DNA from: Blasia pusilla
Taxonomy: Eukaryota; Marchantiophyta; Marchantiopsida; Blasiales
Direction: 5' to 3'
DNA length: 64,000 nucleotides
Assembly (NCBI GenBank): GCA_050084515.1
Contig: CM114271.1
Coordinates: forward strand, 22,072,001 to 22,136,000
The notes under the pieces are model-generated. The model did no database searches. It was given only the letters and a program-made list of their open reading frames with translations, and was not told where the DNA came from. This document shows, piece by piece, positions 26,857-39,247 of the stretch. A program made the position numbers and the translations under genes. How positions within the stretch are numbered: position 1 is the first letter of the stretch; each line of letters opens with the position of its first letter.

Positions 26857-28726
26857 GATATCAGAGCAATAGGAGATTTTTAGTTTAGGGAAAAATCATA
26901 TTTGACTTAAAGTTCAAATACTGGAAATTTTATGTTTTATTCATGAAAGTGAAGAAATTTTGAAGGCGATCTTGATGTTCATTTTAGCAATTTGAGTGAC
27001 TAAAGGTGAGAATGACATAGAAAGCGAGATTTTGATTTTCTATAGATCTTTTTTAGATCTTTCCATTGCATCTTGAATCACGTAATTTTAACACTAGGAT
27101 CTACCTAAATTGTAATTTTAATTTAGGACGGTACAATGAGTAAACAAAAGTTATACAATTTTCCAATTTTGACGAGTTTCTTCATACTTTTGGTGATTTT
27201 TTTGCCAAATACAGCTCAATTTATTTGCAAGAGTCATATATGCTTTAAAGGAATAGTATAGAGCCTAAAATTACAAATTTTGAGTAGAATCAATCCCTGA
27301 TGGACTATCCCTTAACAATAATTATATACGGGAAGTTGGATAATTAAAATAGTCAGTTTTAAAGTTCTAGATTATAAAATTTTGGATAGGGAAAGAACTG
27401 TGGGAGCTCATTACAAGTGATAAGGCAAAGGGGATAAGCCATACAACGGATTCATATATTTTTGTGTGAAAAAAAATGACAAAGAGACACTACATCTCAA
27501 TAATGACGATGAGTGATCACATTCAAGATATTGTTACTAAGTTACCTGGAAGGACAGTAAGGATTCATTGGACAAGCTATTCCTAATATCCAGAAAAGCG
27601 AAAAATCTTCAATTGAAATAATGATTACATGAAATGAGGAAAAGATCATTAAACATCAATGATTATATTTTAAATATAAGACATACTATTGATGAATTAA
27701 GCAACATTGAAGTGATTGTAGAAGATAATGATTTTATTTTATTTACTCTTCAAGATCTTCTAAAAGATTATAAATCTATTTAGATCTCTATCTCTAGGAG
27801 AAAATTATCTTGACTTTTTGACCAATAAAGATATGAGTTTAGTTGAGTGATAGCTCATCTAGTATGCAAGAGATTGATTGCTCGATTTGCAAGTGTTGGA
27901 TTAAGTCAATGTAGGGATCGTTGTAGAGGCTTCTATAGTCATGGTGCATACCAAGGATAAAGAATAAGAGACAATTAACCTTATTTTATGTTTTCTATTA
28001 TGAATTAGTTGGAAACTTAATCCATCATAATTACAAGGTAATAACAGTGGAAATTGTTAGGATTGAGACCAATAGAATTATAATAAGGTCCTTGGATCTT
28101 CTTATTACCGGCAAATAAAGGATTACAAAGATTGCATGTGGAAAAATTCAATGGTCGCGGACTTATGTCTTCCCTAAGATGGACGTGTCTATGTGAGCCC
28201 AGATTTCCACAGCCCGTAATCCACCTACATCTGCCCTACCTACAACATAGACATGAGCTCGGCCAGCTCGCACATAGTCCATCGATCCTTCGCCCATTCT
28301 TACGACGTGTTTTGTAGCCCACACGAAGGCCGCGCCTTTCTCGTAGAGGCTTGCATCAAGCCTATGTGTGGCCCACATCCAGTCTGTCGATTGTGGGTTG
28401 TCCCAAGCTAGACGAGCTCAAAGCATGCGGGGGTTATAGTTCGCACATCCATTTGATCCTTGCATACCTTCCTTAATTCAAGCTCAAGCGGATGAGCAAG
28501 GTACCAAGAAAACTAAGGAGGACACCCTTTGGGCTTATGTGTCCCATGGACCCACAAGTCCATTTCCTTGTAACCTTGAGGGTCACTATGCAAATTTTTG
28601 CTTCAAGAAGAAGGAAAGTATGAGAGTTGGGATCTTTCAACAAAAAAAGTATGTGGAGCAAAAATATCAAGTGCAATGTTAAGAACAACAACATTCATAC
28701 ATGAAGTATCTCTTGTTTATGACTCA
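26857..28726 (+). pseudogene. Decayed Ty1/copia element (primer-binding site and gag remnant)
   Basis: GATATCAGAGC at 26857-26867 is a one-base variant of the GGTATCAGAGC complement of initiator tRNA-Met, the usual primer site of plant copia elements. About 800 bp downstream a frame reads HTIDELSNIEVIVEDNDF near 27680, resembling copia Gag. After a GC-rich repeat insertion at 28135-28455, a zinc-knuckle remnant GHYANFCFKKKE occurs near 28583-28620. Many stops interrupt it, and no RT or integrase is recognisable. The left LTR would lie between 26540 and 26856, but its start is not clear. Confidence 0.55.
28135..28455. repeat. GC-rich short-transposon copy inserted in the decayed copia gag
   Basis: A local jump in G+C, with cgcggacttatgtc and gatggacgtgtctatgt at the left as in the other GC-rich copies, and agcccgtaatcc and gtgtggcccacat inside. 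It separates the two recognisable parts of the copia gag. Ends are approximate. Confidence 0.5.
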
Positions 28727-28905
28727 TGTCATGTCTTTTAGGATAGATCGGCGAGATGTAGTTGAGATCCATTGGGAGTAGTGGAAGATAACCTCGCGAA
28801 TTTAAAGATGACCGACTGAGACCAGGATAACTTGAAAGAACAAATTTTTCCTTCGTTTCAACTCATTTAGAATCTTAAAAAAAACCATATTATTTCATAT
28901 AATTG
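28727..28905 (+). repeat. Fragment of the family-A gypsy LTR
   Basis: Starts TGTCATGTCTTTTAGGATAG, matching the LTR starts at 60986 (+), 49596 (-) and, with changes, 40842 (+). The match continues through gaccaggat and ttcgtttcaactcattt, then fades by about 28905. No gag or pol follows, so this is a truncated or solo LTR remnant. Confidence 0.65.
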
Positions 28906-30590
28906 ACTTATTATGTAAATTTTCATATTGTTGCGGTCGCCTATGTATCACGGACATGACACTTGCCACATTGTAACGGCTCAACCTTCCATCCGAAATG
29001 GTGATCGGGTGGGTCGAACAGGACCGGATGATTGACACCTTCCCAAACGCCAACTGGCTGGTGCAAGTTTTGGGGGCGCTCTTTAATGGAGTTCGGTTCT
29101 TTGGAGGCACCGTTAAGTCGATTGACGTGCCGTTGGAGAGTCGGAGACCATGGGATCACCAGCTCGCAAGTTTCAGCGAGACCGTACTTTGCGGCGCCAA
29201 GAAGAGGTCGGCCCCATTGCCTTATAGGCTTATACCCGCGTTTCAAAGCTCAAAGGGTGTAATAATAACAATTGGGTTCGCTGTCGCGACCCCACCTTCC
29301 GTGTGTCAAGCACGGACGTTGTCGGGCACAAATTGAAACGTTTCGATAGACTATGGGAACTGAAAAACGGAAAAACGGTTTGTGCTTCAATTTTGAAAAC
29401 ATTTCACTGCCCACGGGCCCGAGTACGGTACTTTAATTCTTACTGAAGCAATCATCTTACGGAGTCCGGACGGCAGGCCCAAAAGTTTCGTCGAAATTCG
29501 AAAGCCTCCTCACTCTGTTGACGGAAGTAGCAAACTTTTGTCTCTTCCTGGACTCGTTGTAGTACAGTCCGCATCCTTCAATGGCGGTCGTACGCCTGAA
29601 TCATCCTCCTTCCGGCGCCCTAGCAACCAGCGATTGATTCCTTAAGTGCGGAGCTTCGGCGCGACGGCGGCCCTTGGGGTGAGAATCTGAGATTCTGAGA
29701 GGGAGAGTGACACTCCAACTGCTCGTTCTTAACTTCTCACACACCGGGGGTCCGGGGGACCGGGACAGATATTTATGTGCGAAGTGGCCAGGTCCCGGAC
29801 TCCCCGGTAGGCTTCCCGGTGGATTGCTCATGTTCCAACGTTGTGGGATGTCCCGTGACTTGGGGACCGGGCGTCAGAAGTCACAGAAGTCCCTCCTGTT
29901 GGACACTGTGGGTGCATTTAACTGAACACGACTCGGTCACTGACTACGAATCCCCACATGTTTCCTCGCGTAGTGAGTGGACCGTCCGACGGGAAGTTGG
30001 ATGGTCTAGCGTTCCAAGGTTCCTGGAGGCTATGTGAGTTGGTGCTGTGCTGGGTCCCACTACAGCCCGCCCAAGCGACTGGAGTGACTGGACTATCTTA
30101 CAGTTGTGCTCGCTGCTTAACGGCTTCGTGCCGTCGGGCCCAGTCGTCTCGCGCACGTTAGGAACTTAGGACCGTCTTTTGACTGTCGATTGTTTAATAT
30201 CAGGGTGCACTTTCAATATCAGGTGGGAATTTTAGGGAAATCGTTTGAACAATCTAAGACTACAACCCAAAACTTGATTCATGTAGTTAAACGATGGAGA
30301 TGTATTGTTCAAGAAGAAAAAAATCTCTTTTGGATTATTGGTGGGGAGTAAGTAGAATGTTGTGCTTCAGTGTACATTCCGTGAAATACACTGGTTTGAA
30401 AAGTTTCATCGAAAGTGTCTCTTAAACAAGACCCCAATCCATTTAAAAATCAACTCTTATTTCCAAAATGGGAATATGTAAGATATTCCTAATTTTCCAA
30501 ATATTGGCAATCAATTATAGATGTATGTTAGAATTGGTTCTTTAAAAATAGAGTTTTTTCACTTGGAAAATTGTATGCAAAAGAAATTGT
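28906..30590. other. Unassigned stretch, GC-richer than its surroundings, possibly an LTR
   Basis: Composition rises from about 28930, where TGTTGCGG could be an LTR start, to about 30180. No matching CA end with a target duplication was found and no protein domain is seen. The overlapping open frames at 28998-29336 and 29601-30161 lie on both strands and look like chance frames. After 30180 it returns to AT-rich DNA. Confidence 0.4.
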
Positions 30591-30594
30591 CACG

Positions 30595-31487
30595 AACAAG
30601 CTCCATCGACGTTGCTATCTTCCCGGTGGGCTTGGCGGGCTCAGAGGTGGGCTTGGGTGCGGGCCGCGGATACCCGGGCTCGCACAGACATGTTCGCCTC
30701 TAGGATGGATATAAGTCCGTGGATACGGACTTTTTTTGTGTGCAACCTTATGTGTAGGGCCAATGCGGGCTTAGCAAGGTTGCACGGAAACAGACTTGTC
30801 CATCCATGGGATAGATAAGCCCAAGCTGCCCATCGGGTACCCCATTCAGATTTTTTCAATATCCCGATCGTTTGCGCGGGCATGGGGTGCATGAACAGGT
30901 GTGCGAGCTACAAGACGGCACGAGCCCACAGCAAGCCCGTACAACACGAACTTGAGTACCGTAGGCGCGGCCGCACGGGCCTATCGTGGGCCATGCAACA
31001 TTGTTGGGAGTCAGACGGACTTAGTGCGAGCCTCTATGAGTCTATGGGCTTACTATGGGCTACAAAACATGTGGCGTAAAGGGACAACCGATCAGTGGAT
31101 TGGGTGCAGGCTAGTCAAGCCCGGGTCTATGTTGTGGTCCAACCAGCCAAGGTGTGGGCCGTGGGAACCCAAGCCTGCATGGACATGTCCGTCCCTAGGA
31201 TAGACATAGGTCCTAGGACACAAACTAGGCAGGCCAATAGGGGCCACACGAGATCGATGTGGGTCTGTACGCACGAAGAGCCGGTTCCATGCATGCTACA
31301 AAATGGGTGGCAAGAATGGGCAACATGTTGCTAGACTAGTTGCGTGCAGGCTAAGCCCAAGTCTACGTTGCGGGCGAGGTGGGCTCGAATGCAGACCGTT
31401 GGAATCCGCGTCCACACAAACATGTTTTTCCTAAGGACAGACATAAGGCTACATACACATACTTTGTCCGTGTGCAATCTTGCCCGT
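30595..31487. repeat. GC-rich short-transposon cluster
   Basis: One truncated copy ends with gtggatacggactt and gtgtgcaacc near 30720-30757. A second starts at caaggttgcacggaaacaga (30775) and ends near actttgtccgtgtgcaatct (31464-31484). Internal GC-rich blocks match the clusters at 9.5 and 14.3 kb. No coding sequence. Confidence 0.6.
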
Positions 31488-31492
31488 GTGAT

Positions 31493-31796
31493 GGTTGCAC
31501 AAAAATTGACAAGTCAATCCCTTGGACGAACATGGACGGACAAGAATGGACATGTCCACTGACATGGATTGCAAGAGGTGGAACCCACACTTTATAGTTC
31601 ATGATGAAAGGTTGGGCAAGGGCAAGTGGGGGAATAAGGGAGGGAGTGGAGGTGAAGGGATGAAGAAACCGGAGAGTATGGAATACGAAGGGAAGTAGGG
31701 GGAATGAGAAAGAAGGGGAAGCTGGGGCCCATATGGACAATTCTTTCCATAAGACAGACGTAAGGCCACGGATACAAACTTTGTCCATATGCAATC
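31493..31796 (+). mobile_element. MITE family 1, copy d
   Basis: Starts GGTTGCACAAAAATTGACAA and ends ttgtccatatgcaat. The core has cacactttatagttcatga at 31588-31607 and ggggcccatatgg near 31724. Length about 304 bp, the same as copy a. It directly abuts a GC-rich copy on its left. Confidence 0.72.
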
Positions 31797-34700
31797 TTTT
31801 GCATACGTAATAATGGGTTATTCAAATTATCCATCATTATTGTAAAATGTGTCAGACTTGATAACTTGAACAACCCTAATAACCGACTCTTAAGATATGA
31901 GGGATAGGTGGCAAGCTAGCATTGGTGAAAATTTTCAAGATGTTGACGTCTTCGGCAAGCATTGCGAGACACTCTACACAAATAATATTCAAACTCACCG
32001 ACACACTTCAAATTCATCTAGTTTGGCTTGGAATTTTTTTTAAAAATGATAGAAAAGTTGGAATTGTTTATTAGCATGTGCACTTTCCTAGTTGCTCCAA
32101 ACAACTAGTAAAGTGCACATGATCAAATAAAAGAAAAACCCCACCACATCCCCTCTTCTTAATTTAGAAAGTTTTGAACCCCACCCACCTCTTTTAAATA
32201 AAAAAAAAAAATCGTTCCCCAAGGAATTTTTTTTTCCCATCACCGTGAAATTTTTCTACTCACCCCCTTATTTAAAGAAAAAGAAAATTTCATAGTCCTT
32301 ACTTGCCTTATCCACGTTCCAAATAAATGTTCGATGATAACTTTCATTTCATGTCTCCCTTCTGGCGAGCGTGCCTGCAAGCGGGATACAAACGGGGAGA
32401 CGACACGCCCACATATAGTTCTTCCCTTCGCAGGTAAGCCACGAACATAGAGATTCTGAGCAGGTGGCGAACGAGGTATCGTTGAAGGGGGGTAAGAAAC
32501 AGAGGAGGGAGCAAGTTCAAGACACTTTTTGATACGTCAAACTCTGAGTCTCCGGCGATTCCTACTCAAAGTCGCAGATCCCTACCCTCCCCTACACTAC
32601 GCCACTCTTTTCGTCCATCACGTTTTGACAGTGGTAACTGAGCTGTTGTGCCTCATCGGCGCTTCTTCTTCTCCAGTGAAAATGCGTGCAAATGCAGAGT
32701 GACGTCTACGCCGCCGAATCGCCGCTTACAAGATCATTGGTCCTCGGCGCTTGCTACTTGGCTGCCACAGAAAGTCGCTTGCTACCGTCGCGTTTTAATG
32801 TGCGAAGTTGCGAACTGCTCGACCGGCGCCTGTGGGCAGTTGCCAAAGCGCCTCCTGATCGTCGACCCTACCACTCCCTCCCATCCGTGTTTAAGAATAA
32901 TGCGGTGTTTCTTGGCCGTCATTTTTTAGCCATAACCTCGTCCTCTAGGATCACCTTCTCTACTGAATCTATTCTCGTTACTCTCTCTTCCTCGACGTGA
33001 TCCCCAGTATGCAATCTCCTAAACCGCCAAATCCGTTGTCTAATCTACTACTGCCATATGCCATTTATGTGATTCAGTGACTCAGTAATCAAAATCTTAT
33101 CCGCTCGCGAGTCAGTGTTTTAAATGGAAGGTATCTAACTTAGCAGTTCGTTCTCTGAGCAAAATCCCTGATTCTGCTCCCGTTTGCGAGATTCTGCTTT
33201 GAAGTATGACATGATGACAGGACTATCTTATTCCGAAATTCGTCTTATTAGCCGGTTAGGCTTAAATGCGATAGACATATGGTAATTAGCACGGAATGTC
33301 GTCTCCAATGTTCTTAGCAGAACCCAGAAAGTATTTGCTTACTCCCACCACACACTGTTTGTGTGATTGAAGGAGTAAGCATTATCTTATCCATATGTGA
33401 GGGAGGGCCTTGAATTATTGCGCAATACGGTAGTAAGTTTTTATGTCTCCATTGTTCTTAGCGACTTAGTCTACACTCGCCCCTTGTTTGCGATCGTGAT
33501 TCTGGCAGTAAGCACTATCTTATCCACAGGGTCAGGGCCTTAAATGATCGTGAGATATCTAACTTAGCACTCATGTCACCGATATTCTTAGCCAACACAA
33601 TAACCCTAAACCTGAATTTGTTCCTGGTAGTCACGGAAACCATAAACAAGAATACGACAAGTTCCCTCTAAATAGAACCACATTTCCTCCGGAAGACGTC
33701 CATCCAATTCTGGGTGTGGCCAGAAAAGTCGTTTGTCTTCTTAGCAGTGAGGAGTCATGTGCCCCTAATATTGTGCTGCTGCACATGAGAAGAAACTCAT
33801 TGGGACACTCTTGCACTTGAAGATTTGGCACTTGTCGTCCTCTAACTCTCCGTTCCCAAAATAGACGACATCATCTGGCTTGTTTCGGTTTTGACGCGTC
33901 TACTTATTTTGCTGCGTGTCAATAATAGCTGGGGAATTTTCCCGGGCCCGACGTTGGTTTAAGATTCAATCCTCTCCTCAAAGATCCAGTCTGAGCGTTA
34001 TCTTGAACGTTTTGTAGATTCTCGGAACACAAATGGATGAAGGCAGAGCGGACACATGGGCTCCTGGGCACGGACCTCTGAGACAGTGCATTGCCCTGAA
34101 AAAGTTAGATTAAAGTTTAAACTTGTAAGGATTGCATGTCGTCGCAGCGAAGCCCTCTGTAAACAACAAAGATGCAACAGCGAAGCCCTCTGTATGGCTA
34201 TGTCGTACTGACTCTTACACTTCCGCTACCGAAACTATTGTAAGGCACTGGATCACTTATGGATCGCTGGGCATTGATATCATTGATTGATTCTATTTTC
34301 CTTTGAACTCCTACCTTCATTTGTACTCATTGTATTCTCCTCCGCTCCGTCACTTTTTATTTTTCTTTCCATGTACATGTCGGACTACCTTTTTCTATTT
34401 AATGATTTTTTCGGCCTTGGCCTTTCGTTGTGGGTGTTTATGTGTATGCTATCAAGAAGGTGCAACTCATTATCGTAGCATTTATAAACATGCAATGATA
34501 ATAGAAATGTGAAGGCCTGGCAATTATTTAGTGTCCTTTTCCTGCGAGACAAATCCGCTTAAAGCTAAGGTTGGCTCGTTATTCGTGGAAACAAAACAAA
34601 CTATCTTTGTTTTCAACCCTCGAGTACATAAGCATTCGATTGCACGCCATTCCACCATAGAGGAAAACCAATCGCCCTAGAGAAAGGTGTGGGAAAAGAC

Positions 34701-35450
34701 CCTTAAAAAAGCTGAAGGGGGTTTGAAGACGAGAAGAAAAGTAAGGGGTGAGGGTTGGGAGCGCAAAGCTACATCGAGGAGAGAACTCATCCATTTCATT
34801 CACACATGAGTGAAGCGAAAATAACTCGTGTGAGCGTGGTGTTTCCTATTTTCCGCCATAGCTCACGCCACTCCTCCACCCTCTTTCATCCATGCATTCT
34901 TCCTCTCAAAAAAAGCAAACGAGACAAAGTTTGAGCATCTATGAGTTTCAGATTCCAATCACGGAATTTTTCCCGGCGAGGATTCGAGCTCAACACGGCA
35001 GCTAACGAGAATTTAAATCCGGAAAGGGTTGAGTTGTCACGAGTTTCGGATAAGCACATAGCGTCAGTGTGACGACTAGGAGCCCTACTACTGCCCCCAC
35101 AGAGAGCCTTCGCTAAAGTCGCACCGGTGGAGTATATGCATAGTACACCTTACAGGAAGGAATATTCACCTTCACGACATTTGGCCTCACCCTACGGACG
35201 CGATGCGATTCGACACAGGAGATTCAAAGGGTAGATATTGCTCCCATATTCCTGGAGATGATGAGACCATGTGGGATGATCTAAGGGGTGAGCCACTAAT
35301 TTGTCCAACCTCATGATTTGTCCGTGAGGACTAGACGTCACCACATTGACCACATCACTCTCTTTCGTACACGCTTTCAATTGGGAAAAATAGGGTTTTC
35401 ACATCCACTTGGAATAATAATCACGAAAAGCTTTTCCAAATTCTTATAAC
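31797..35450. other. Intergenic DNA without a recognised gene
   Basis: AT-rich to about 32330, then more balanced composition to about 35400. The two overlapping frames at 32648-33000 (+) have no recognisable domain. A degenerate tandem repeat lies at 33080-33600 (separate entry). A 17-bp direct repeat, cagcgaagccctctgta, occurs twice between 34145 and 34195. A host exon or non-coding gene here cannot be excluded. Confidence 0.45.
33080..33600 (+). repeat. Degenerate tandem repeat, about 4 units of 130-160 bp
   Basis: The phrase atcttatcc or a variant recurs near 33097, 33226, 33386 and 33512. Each time it is followed by (gggcct)taaat, a variable stretch, and an end phrase like ccaatgttcttagc (33308, 33455 and 33586 regions). 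Units differ by many substitutions and indels. Confidence 0.55.
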
Positions 35451-35522
35451 AGGAAACATGTGTATTTTTTATTTAACAAAATTTCCAGAAAATTTCTAAA
35501 CCACTTTATTATAAAATAAACC

Positions 35523-38500
35523 TCAAAAGAGGACAAAGAAAGGTAATAACAACTCAAAAGAGGAGTAAAAAAATGCATAAAAGAATGCAAAAAGAAAACG
35601 ACAACAAGCCCACGTAAACACCGGCTCAACGAGCAACACGATTGATTGCTTGAAACAAATCTGACAAGAACACGAGTGGTTGGTCAGACGTGAATGGACG
35701 ACGAGGCGAGCGACCTTCCACCAAGCACGACGTATTAATGCCAAGGCTTGTGCACGTTGTAAGGCCACTGAGATGCATTGCCTAAAATAAGTAGTAACAA
35801 CCGAGAGAGAAGGACTACGGGAAGGGGCAAGGTGATGATTCTCGAGGGAGTGGTGAGCACATGTTTTCAGGAAAGTATCAAAAGACACATGTAAATGACC
35901 GAATACTTCCACTGCAAACGGAATAAATCCGTCAGTCGCATGTCTCACAACATAACTTAACTTCTTGATTCTTGCTGCAGCTTCGGCCGCCAAACCTTTG
36001 GTATGTGCGGCTTTACACACCAAGTCAGAACGTGTTGGATCAGCAACCACCACATCACCTAGTGTCCGGAATCCACCTCGAGACATAACAAGATCCACTC
36101 TCCGACGAGAGGTTGCTTGTGTGGTTGAAGGTAGGACATGGAGTTGCTCTTGCCCAACGGTATATCCTGCCGTACGAGCCACCGATGCTACCGCCTCTCT
36201 AATGACATCATGTGTGGCCGTTCATTCTCCACCATGTGCACATCGGAGAATATAGATACCCCTGGCATCAATAGGATCTCCGCATACACAATTTGGCACA
36301 CCTAAGAGAGAAGGATGGGGAAGTCCAAGACGTAACCGCAAAGCTGTCAAGAATATACTTTGAGGAAGACGAAATGGAAGAATAAGAGGATTTGCAGTAA
36401 GCCACGCCCCCGCTCCGGTACCAGCACATGAACGTAGACGAGCTTGATTAGCGTCGGAGGATGCCTCTGAGATAATGCTGGAAAAGTTGATTTGATGCAG
36501 ATTCTCGGAGATATGCTATTGAAGTCGATAAAGCCCTTCTGTAATTAGTTGACTAAAAGGGGGTAGAATTGCTTGTGTAGCAAGAGGAAGAAGAGCTCGT
36601 GCAGATCTTAGTTGTTGTTGAAATAACAAGTCCCCCTCCTCGACATGGGCGATATGATCCATCAAGATAGGTGTATCTCCTTGGAGAAACCTTGAAGCCA
36701 TAATCGATGCTACCAACGCCCAACTCCCCAAAAAGGCTGCGGGAGCAGATGTGACTGTGGAGGATAGTCCCACCCCTCCAAAAGAAATAGGCAAGATAGC
36801 TTGTCGTGAAGCAAAGACACCATCCTCTCCCTCAAAGGTATTCGGGCCAAGAAGTTGACCAAAAGTTGGCAAGATAGAAGCATCAAAAGAGGCCAGCCGA
36901 TGTAAGAAGCTTGAAGTGGGAGGACAAGTGCGAAGAAGGTAGGAAGGACGTCGAAGAAAACATTGGGAGAGAATCCCATAAGCCACTTGGGGATCCCCAA
37001 GATGAGGTAATAAATGAAGCCATTCCACGTCTTTCAAAAGGGCCTCATCCAAGAACTTTGAGACATAGTCGATGAAGCCAATTGGGACCCCAAGAACTCT
37101 AACCCCTTCAATGTAAATGGGAAAATCAGGAGTAGGTGGGGTGAATGTTGAGGGAAGGCATGAAGGAGACCATACTCCACATTTACTAGGTTGGACTTTA
37201 AGGTTTAAGAAAGAGAGTTGCTCCACGAAATGGGTATAAGCAAGAACCACTTTAGAAGGAGGACCTAAAATGTGAGTGTCATCAGCAATAGAAGGGAAAA
37301 GACAAGATGGAAATGCTTGCGATGATGCTCGAAGGGCACGAAAATGGGCAATGGCAAAGAGTGGGCCTCCCATGGGATCACCTTGACGTGTGCCACAAGC
37401 CGATTGTAGAATACTATATTCCCCAGAAGTAGCATGATGGGAATAGATAATGGGCGTATCATAGGCATAGAAGGAGCGAACAAATGGAATGAGGCTCACG
37501 AGTTGTCCTCCTACACAACGTAATTCCTCAAAGATGGCCGCACGAGAAACTGAATTGAATGCGTTAGCCACATCGACTTGAATTGCTACCTAATCTGGAT
37601 GAATATCAAGAGTGGAGCGAATCCCATGCACCACAGCCTCACAACCTCCAGGAGTTGCCACTCCAAATTGATGAGGAAATAAGTGGGCACTAAAGTGAGG
37701 ACGAAATTGCAAGCATAGGGATCGTGACCAAGCGGTATAAAACCTCTCCAATAGCCAAAGGCGCACACTGAAGGAGGCTTATCCATAGCCAACAAACGAC
37801 AAGCCCCTAAGAGCCTAGAGATAGAGAATGGGAGACGACCTGCCGCCATATGTGCACACACCTTATATAGAGAGACAAAGCCACTTTCTAAATCTGTTGG
37901 GATAAAGCAATCGCGGAGATGCTCAAAAACCATCCCTGATAGCCCGCTTGCTGATAAGCGAGGAGTATGCAGAAAAGCCCTAGTGAAAACCTCCAAGTCA
38001 AGCTCCAAGTCAAGGTCTGTTGTATAGTCTTCCACAAAAGATGGAGCATCGCCACTTGAAGGAGGATGAAGAGCTTCTAAGAGAGCCACTGTTTCCGCAC
38101 TTGGAACCGCCGAAGAAAGAGGACCTAATGCTCGAGCTGCACGTGAAAACTCACCAACCTGCCCCAATAGTAGACTTCGTCGAAGACGTTGTTGTATTGA
38201 AGGCCTCCCATGATTGGCATGTTGAGTGGCATGAGCCGCAGCTAAGGCCTCAGCTCGAAGTACATGCTCATTTTGAAGATTCTCCCAATCCCTTGACATA
38301 AAGCGTTGAATACGTGTGGAGTTTCACGATGACCCATTGCACCCCCCCTTGGAGGGAGGACTAAAACCCATTGTGGGAAGAGTAATAGGAGATACCAAGC
38401 ATTTATATCTGTGGGGTCACGCGCTAACCTTTCTAATGGGAATAGCAAAGCTTGTTGGGTGATGGGGCGAAGAGCAATAGGAATGTGAGTGTAGAGTCTA

Positions 38501-39201
38501 GGACGAGGAAGACCTGGATGGAAAGAGCGAAGGAGATCAATTTGGCTTAACCAGGTCCAAGAAGTTGTTGTGGGGAGTGCAGTAGGAGTTGGTATCGGGT
38601 TAGGGATTGAAGGCCCATGCATGGATCGACAGTACCGCTGATGTCTTTTGATCCTATTAGGAGCAAAGTCCTTACCACAAGGTATGCAACGAACCTTTGG
38701 TATAAATGGAGAAGTAGAAGGGTTACAAGGAGAGGAGGAGGGAGGTGCAAGAGGTGGTGATGGCCGACGATGAGGGGGTAAATAGGTTGGGGAAGGAGGA
38801 AGAGGAAGAGGGGAGATTCAGGTAGAATAGATGGGAGTTGGAAGCAAGGGCATAGATGAGATATGTGGGGATGGCAAAGTAGAAGGATTTGGTAATAATG
38901 GATCAGGATTAGGCTCAATAGGACAAGGCAAAGAAGGGAGAAGAGGAGAATCCGGAAGAAATGTAGCGAGTGTAATGGGTGTATTAGCATCTGGAGGAAA
39001 ATGGCGAGATCGACGATGGGGAGGTGAGCCAGGGGGAGAGGTTACGGCTGTAGGAGGGCGTGTAAAACCAAATAAGCGAGTAGATGGAGAATCCAACTCC
39101 ATCTCTGATGACATAGAAGTAAAGGTAGGCAAGTCTCCAAAGACAAGAAAAGACATACGGAACGTGGTTTGGAAAAAGCATGAGGATAACGAACAAAGCA
39201 A
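35523..39201 (-). pseudogene. R2-like non-LTR retroelement polyprotein (zinc finger, RT, CCHC, restriction-like endonuclease)
   Basis: Order from the minus-strand 5' end: a proline/serine-rich N-terminus (39201-38820); a zinc finger CIPCGKDF..KRHQRYC with C-x2-C-x11-H-x3-C spacing (about 38690-38635); a linker; RT with QVDVANAFNSVSRAAIFEEL (about 37575-37520), CGTRQGDPMGGPLF, and catalytic SIADDTHILG (about 37300); a CCHC-type knuckle CVCGDPIDARGIYILRC (about 36290-36240); and a nuclease-like block DVVVADPT...KKLSY...PFAVEVFG (about 36060-35890) resembling PD-(D/E)XK enzymes. This architecture fits the R2/CRE group, which nick a target site and prime reverse transcription there. At least three frameshifts (about 38300, 37755, 37700) and stops at about 37590, 36515 and 36225 disable it. 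The stops look like single C-to-T changes. Clade is inferred from domain order, not a tree. Confidence 0.85.
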
Positions 39202-39247
39202 AAGTAGTGGAGAGATGAAGATTAGGCAATACCGAATTTATGATTGA

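Noticed and set aside
33080-33600. Spaced repeats considered as a CRISPR-like array
   Set aside because: Units are degenerate with irregular spacing, in a plant nuclear context, with no cas genes.
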